Part shown: positions 60,807 to 64,000 of the stretch, one piece after another
How positions within the stretch are numbered: position 1 is the first letter of the stretch
Layout: the number at the start of each line of letters is the position of its first letter
Source of the DNA: Paenibacillus sp. FSL K6-1330
Lineage (GTDB): Bacteria; Bacillota; Bacilli; Paenibacillales; Paenibacillaceae
Length of the DNA stretch: 64,000 bases
Assembly (NCBI RefSeq): GCF_037976825.1
Contig: NZ_CP150269.1
Location: 4,105,501-4,169,500, forward strand
Reading direction: 5' to 3'
Translations under genes and position numbers: made by a program
The notes under the pieces: model-generated
The model's database searches: none
What the model saw: only the letters and a program-made list of their open reading frames with translations
What the model was told of the DNA's origin: nothing

Positions 60807-61108
60807 CTCGTCCGTTCACCTCTTTTATTTTTGACCTACTCTTATGTCAATATAAAACATCAGCCTACGAATTACAAGAGATTAGCTGGGACTTTTCTTA
60901 TTTCAAGCTCTTACTACCAGTGCTCCAGTTTGACTGTTCTGCCATCAGCATAACGAGCTTTGCCTCTGCTGATTAACATCACTTCCTCTATGTCCCGCCT
61001 GGTCCTTTAAGCGCATGTCTACATTACTAGTTGCTATTATAATAGAATGAGACATCCCAAAGTTATCAGAAGAGCGAGCTTATCCCCCTCGATTGAAAGG
61101 AGTTATCT
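60807..61108. other. Intergenic region between divergent genes
   Basis: About 300 bp with nothing coding that I can support. It holds the start signals of the TetR gene at one end and GAAAGGAGTTATCT for the gene at 61109. Confidence 0.5.
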
Positions 61109-61984
61109 ATGAATAACAAGCTGATGCGCGTTTTGAAAAAGCTGTACCACCACTCGAATAACGACTATGATCGGGAACGCGAGGTTTCCATCTATAAGAC
61201 CGCTACACTTACTCCGGCCGAGCAGGAGCTGCTCCACGCCAGCGGATGGGTCCCAAATGAACTGCAATACATCCGTCATGACGAGATCATCGACAAGCTG
61301 ATCAAGCTGCAGACGAACCCCTTCCTTTCCTGGAGCAGCGTAGGCAGCGCCTTTATCGCCGGGGTTGGCGGGAGCTACCCGCGAGGCATATCTTCGCTGG
61401 CCAGTTACCATTCCATGATACATGCGCGGGCGCATGCGTATGAGGAAGCCGAGCGCGTTCTTGCCTGTAGGGTGTGCGCATTCAGTCATAGCGACGAAGG
61501 CTGGGACAACTTGTCCTACATCCGTTATGCAATGCATCTGGGCAATAATTACAGCGGATCGAGCTTCGGCGCGTATGTAGACATGACCGAGTTCGTCAAA
61601 CTGCTGGAGCAAGGTCCTATTCAACCAACGGAAAAAGACAAGCAAGCTTTCAGCGATCTGCTGCATAGCCTGGACCGGGCGGAAGCGGGCGAAACACCGG
61701 GGAAATATGAGAAACGACTCACCGCCGAGAAAATCATCAAAGGACACGCTGGCATACGCCGCGGCATGCTCAAGGCGCTCGCCATGGTCGGTGTGATCCC
61801 CAATCGCATCCTGGAGCTTGCCCCGGATCGCTGGACGAACATGGAGTCGATCATCAACGCCGAGTTCAGTCTGGACAACACCAAGGGCCGTTCCGATATG
61901 GAGATGCCTTGGGCTGGCTGGCAAGGCAGTCTGGGCGTGGATTGGAACAAAGCTCGCGCAATTTTCGGCGAATGGGTTGAGTAA
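61109..61984 (+). CDS. Conserved hypothetical protein, 291 residues
   Basis: Soluble protein, MNNKLMRVLKKLYHHSNNDYDREREVSIYKTATLT..., no signal peptide or membrane segment. It contains Cys, Tyr and Trp-rich central segments (SWSSVGSAFIAGVGGSYPRGISSLASYH; CAFSHSDEGWDNLSYIRYAMHLGNNYSG) that may form an enzyme site, but I recognise no family. GAAAGGAGTTATCT is a strong ribosome binding site. The gene is divergent from the GC-rich TetR and convergent with glyA. Confidence 0.72.
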   Translation: MNNKLMRVLKKLYHHSNNDYDREREVSIYKTATLTPAEQELLHASGWVPNELQYIRHDEIIDKLIKLQTNPFLSWSSVGSAFIAGVGGSYPRGISSLASYHSMIHARAHAYEEAERVLACRVCAFSHSDEGWDNLSYIRYAMHLGNNYSGSSFGAYVDMTEFVKLLEQGPIQPTEKDKQAFSDLLHSLDRAEAGETPGKYEKRLTAEKIIKGHAGIRRGMLKALAMVGVIPNRILELAPDRWTNMESIINAEFSLDNTKGRSDMEMPWAGWQGSLGVDWNKARAIFGEWVE

Positions 61985-62010
61985 CTTGGGGTTATGATTG
62001 GCGACCCATT

Positions 62011-62043
62011 TAAAAATAGCTGTCGATTGAACTCGACAGCCAT
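62011..62043 (-). terminator. Terminator of glyA
   Basis: GGCTGTCGAGTTCAATCGACAGC hairpin on the minus strand followed by TATTTTTAAA, 40-70 bases past the glyA stop. Confidence 0.7.
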
Positions 62044-62079
62044 GAGTATTTGGCTACTAGCAGACTTAAAGCAAGACTA

Positions 62080-63321
62080 TTAAAGCCCGCCATATAAAGG
62101 AAACTGAGAGATAATCTCACGTACACTTCCCAATATCTGATCTTTAACCGTCGAACTGTTCGGATTTTTAAAGGCAAGTCCAATCAGCTGGGCAACTTCT
62201 TTCATTTCCTTGGGGCCCAATCCTCTTGATGTCATAGCAGGGGTTCCGAAGCGAATGCCACTCGTTACTAACGGGCTTGCCGTATCATGAGGAATTGCGT
62301 TTTTATTAGCGGTAATCCCCACTTCATCAAGGATGGTTTCAGCTTCTTTTCCCGTAAGTCCAATCGTGCGCAAATCAACCAATACGATATGATTATCTGT
62401 TCCTCCCGATACAACGGTTAACCCTTCATTCATTAGTGTTTCCGCTAGTACATTAGCATTTTCAATAGTTTTTTCCATATACGTTTTAAAATCCGGTTGC
62501 AATGCCTCGCCTAGTGCAACCGCTTTGGCCGCGATGACATGCATAAGCGGGCCGCCTTGTGACCCAGGAAATATCGCTTTATCAATGGCTTGCGCCCATG
62601 GCTTACGGCACATGATGACTCCGCCTCTTGGTCCTCGCAACGTTTTATGCGTTGTTGTCGTTACAAAATGCGCATGCGGTACCGGGTTGGGGTGCAAGCC
62701 CGCAGCGACAATTCCCGCAATATGTGCCATATCCACAAAGAAAAGGGCTCCAACTTCGGCAGCAATTTGGGCAAACAACTCAAATTCAATTGTTCGAGGA
62801 TAAGCACTTGCGCCAGCAACGATCATGCGGGGATGATGCTTATGAGCAAGTTTTCGCACTTGATCAAAGTCAATGCGTCCGGTTTGTTCATCGACACCAT
62901 AAGGGACAAAATTGTAAAGTCTACCGGAAAAGTTCACCGGACTCCCGTGCGTTAAATGTCCACCATGGGATAAATTCATGCCCAAAATGGTGTCACCAGG
63001 CTTGACTGATGCAAAATAAACTCCCATATTCGCCTGCGCACCGGAGTGAGGCTGCACATTGGCATGTTCCGCACCAAAAAGCTCTTTGACACGGGAAGTG
63101 GCAAGCTCCTCTACGATATCAACATATTCACATCCGCCATAATATCTTTTTCCCGGATACCCTTCCGCATATTTGTTGGTCAGTACCGTACCTGTGGCTT
63201 CCATGACAGCCTGGCTTACAAAATTCTCCGATGCAATCAGTTCTATTGTATCCCGCTGCCGTATAAGTTCTTGCCGAATAGCATGTGCCACTGCTTTGTC
63301 TTGTTGTTCCAAATATTTCAT
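62080..63321 (-). CDS. glyA: Serine hydroxymethyltransferase (GlyA-type)
   Basis: 413 residues, PLP-dependent fold type I. The PLP Lys is in [15 protein letters not shown] (K near 227); [24 protein letters not shown] and [13 protein letters not shown] are family-typical. It interconverts serine and glycine with tetrahydrofolate; related enzymes act on allo-threonine. The ATG at 63321 follows AGGAGGAGGGTTC; the longer upstream frame lacks a ribosome binding site. It is divergent from a MocR regulator, so this is likely an inducible accessory copy rather than the housekeeping gene. The promoter region has repeated half-sites. Confidence 0.93.
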   Translation of the reverse strand: MKYLEQQDKAVAHAIRQELIRQRDTIELIASENFVSQAVMEATGTVLTNKYAEGYPGKRYYGGCEYVDIVEELATSRVKELFGAEHANVQPHSGAQANMGVYFASVKPGDTILGMNLSHGGHLTHGSPVNFSGRLYNFVPYGVDEQTGRIDFDQVRKLAHKHHPRMIVAGASAYPRTIEFELFAQIAAEVGALFFVDMAHIAGIVAAGLHPNPVPHAHFVTTTTHKTLRGPRGGVIMCRKPWAQAIDKAIFPGSQGGPLMHVIAAKAVALGEALQPDFKTYMEKTIENANVLAETLMNEGLTVVSGGTDNHIVLVDLRTIGLTGKEAETILDEVGITANKNAIPHDTASPLVTSGIRFGTPAMTSRGLGPKEMKEVAQLIGLAFKNPNSSTVKDQILGSVREIISQFPLYGGL

Positions 63322-63402
63322 GAACCCTCCTCCTCTCTGTATGCTCGTTTGTCTGCTTATATTGTGTTGTATAAGCAACGATTGTCATGATAGTATATCA
63401 AT

Positions 63403-63455
63403 CAATGGAGTGTTATTTAATATCCATAAATCAGTAAATGGAGCAATCCATAATA
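63403..63455. promoter_or_regulatory. Repeated half-sites for the MocR-type regulator
   Basis: Four ATGGA/TCCAT half-sites at 63405-63409, 63423-63427, 63438-63442 and 63447-63451, arranged as two inverted pairs, within the 150-bp region shared by glyA and the regulator. MocR/PdxR/GabR proteins typically bind direct or inverted repeats in such divergent promoters. Confidence 0.65.
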
Positions 63456-63472
63456 ACATCAGAGGTGTATGT

Positions 63473-64000
63473 ATGCTAAAAGTTAACCGAGATGATGAAC
63501 GTCCCATCTGGCAGCAGCTTCTGGATCAAGCAATCCATAATATTACGACCGGAAAATGGCCGCCAGGCGAATTACTGCTCCCCTCCCGCGAACTCGCTCC
63601 ATTGATTGGCGTTTCCCGTTCAACCATACAGATTGTTTACGAGGAATTATTCAGCCGCGGGTACACCGTCACCTCTCGTCGCGGCGGGACAAGAGTTAGC
63701 GAATGGTCATATGCCTCACGTCCATCAGAGGATACGGCTACCCAAGGACCCGTCCTCCCTGAATTGCCCTTATTAAACGCTGCAGTTGGCCATTTACACA
63801 GTTGGTTCGGAGACAAAGAACATCGGAAAGTAGACATCGATTTCAGTCCCCATGAGCCTTATCTGGACGAACATTTTCAAAAGAATTGGAGACAATCTTT
63901 TTTACATGCGTCCACAGAAACAAACCTGGACAGTTGGGCTTACGGTAACGCTTATGGCTTCCTGCCGCTGCGAGAACAGATTCAACGTTATTTATCCCTT
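63473..64000 (+). CDS. MocR/GabR-type GntR-HTH regulator with aminotransferase-like domain (partial)
   Basis: 176 codons visible, cut by the window end. N-terminal GntR HTH (PIWQQLLDQAIHNITTGKWPPGELLLPSRELAPLIGVSRSTIQIVYEELFSRGYTVTSRRGGTRV), linker, and the start of the type I aminotransferase-like effector domain (IDFSPHEPYLDEHF ... WAYGNAYGFLPLREQIQRYLS). These proteins bind PLP and an amino acid or amine and activate the divergent gene, here glyA. AGAGGTGTATGT precedes the ATG. Confidence 0.9.
   Translation, partial: MLKVNRDDERPIWQQLLDQAIHNITTGKWPPGELLLPSRELAPLIGVSRSTIQIVYEELFSRGYTVTSRRGGTRVSEWSYASRPSEDTATQGPVLPELPLLNAAVGHLHSWFGDKEHRKVDIDFSPHEPYLDEHFQKNWRQSFLHASTETNLDSWAYGNAYGFLPLREQIQRYLSL

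Overview
The window looks like a chromosomal, accessory-rich stretch from a spore-forming, soil-type Gram-positive bacterium, most likely Paenibacillus or a close relative. This is inferred from strong GGAGG ribosome binding sites, Bacillus-type TTGACA/TATAAT promoters, a consensus Bacillus-type Zur box, an S-layer-homology (SLH) exoprotein, GH11 xylanase and GH64 glucanase genes, and many paralogous small-enzyme and regulator pairs. I see no rRNA, tRNA, intact insertion sequence, prophage or CRISPR array.

Layout. 0-6.5 kb: truncated uppP, a squalene/phytoene-synthase family gene, a patch of gene remnants (amidinotransferase, flavin-oxidase C-terminus, rph C-terminal third), a Zur-controlled ZinT lipoprotein, a BBE-type flavoprotein and an ArsR-VOC operon. 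6.5-13.2 kb: GyrI-like protein with a divergent WYL regulator, an amino-acid permease, a truncated second VOC copy, a methyltransferase and a frameshifted APH-like kinase. 13.5-18.7 kb: a TetR repressor with its own palindromic operators controlling an SDR-alpha/beta hydrolase fusion, then EcsC and a secreted GH64 glucanase. 18.9-23.7 kb: DHA2 exporter with a CsoR-like operator, a two-module VOC protein, MarR-GNAT operon, DHFR-like protein. 23.9-33.6 kb: SLH protein, YdeI and PNPOx family proteins, a large serine hydrolase, SnoaL-like, DinB, LysR and an S66 peptidase. 33.9-39.3 kb: HelD remnant, then a MerR-type cluster (aldo/keto reductase, MerR, acetyltransferase, SDR) with 19-bp-spacer promoters, a DUF4181-like protein and an AraC-GyrI regulator. 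39.4-45.4 kb: ADP-ribosylglycohydrolase, an ECF sigma/anti-sigma pair with a target gene sharing the same promoter motif, MFS exporter and VOC protein. 45.4-55.4 kb: broken SRPBCC gene, DinB, TerC, FixH and TauE/SafE proteins, a secreted coiled-coil protein, flavin reductase, BdbC, a collapsed DinB gene, a beta-helix exoprotein, thioredoxin and a methyltransferase. 55.7-64 kb: SUMF1-like lipoprotein, GH11 xylanase, MerR plus a chimeric membrane-protein fragment, small secreted and basic proteins, methionine aminopeptidase, a GC-rich TetR, an uncharacterised protein, and glyA divergent from a MocR-type regulator that runs off the end.

How it fits together. Most genes sit in one- to three-gene units, each with its own regulator and a strong hairpin terminator. 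The themes are envelope and exoenzyme functions, small-molecule detoxification (VOC, AKR, SDR, MFS, DinB, MarR/MerR/ArsR/TetR) and metal or redox homeostasis (ZinT, TerC, FixH/SafE, BdbC, thioredoxin). A second theme is decay: about ten genes are present only as N-terminal, C-terminal or N-joined-to-C remnants, suggesting repeated small deletions. I did not find a clearly new multi-gene system. The strongest new-looking signals are regulatory: two regulator genes whose predicted transcription start falls on the ATG, a self-consistent ECF promoter motif, a CsoR-like operator at an exporter, and a CTG-initiated SLH protein.
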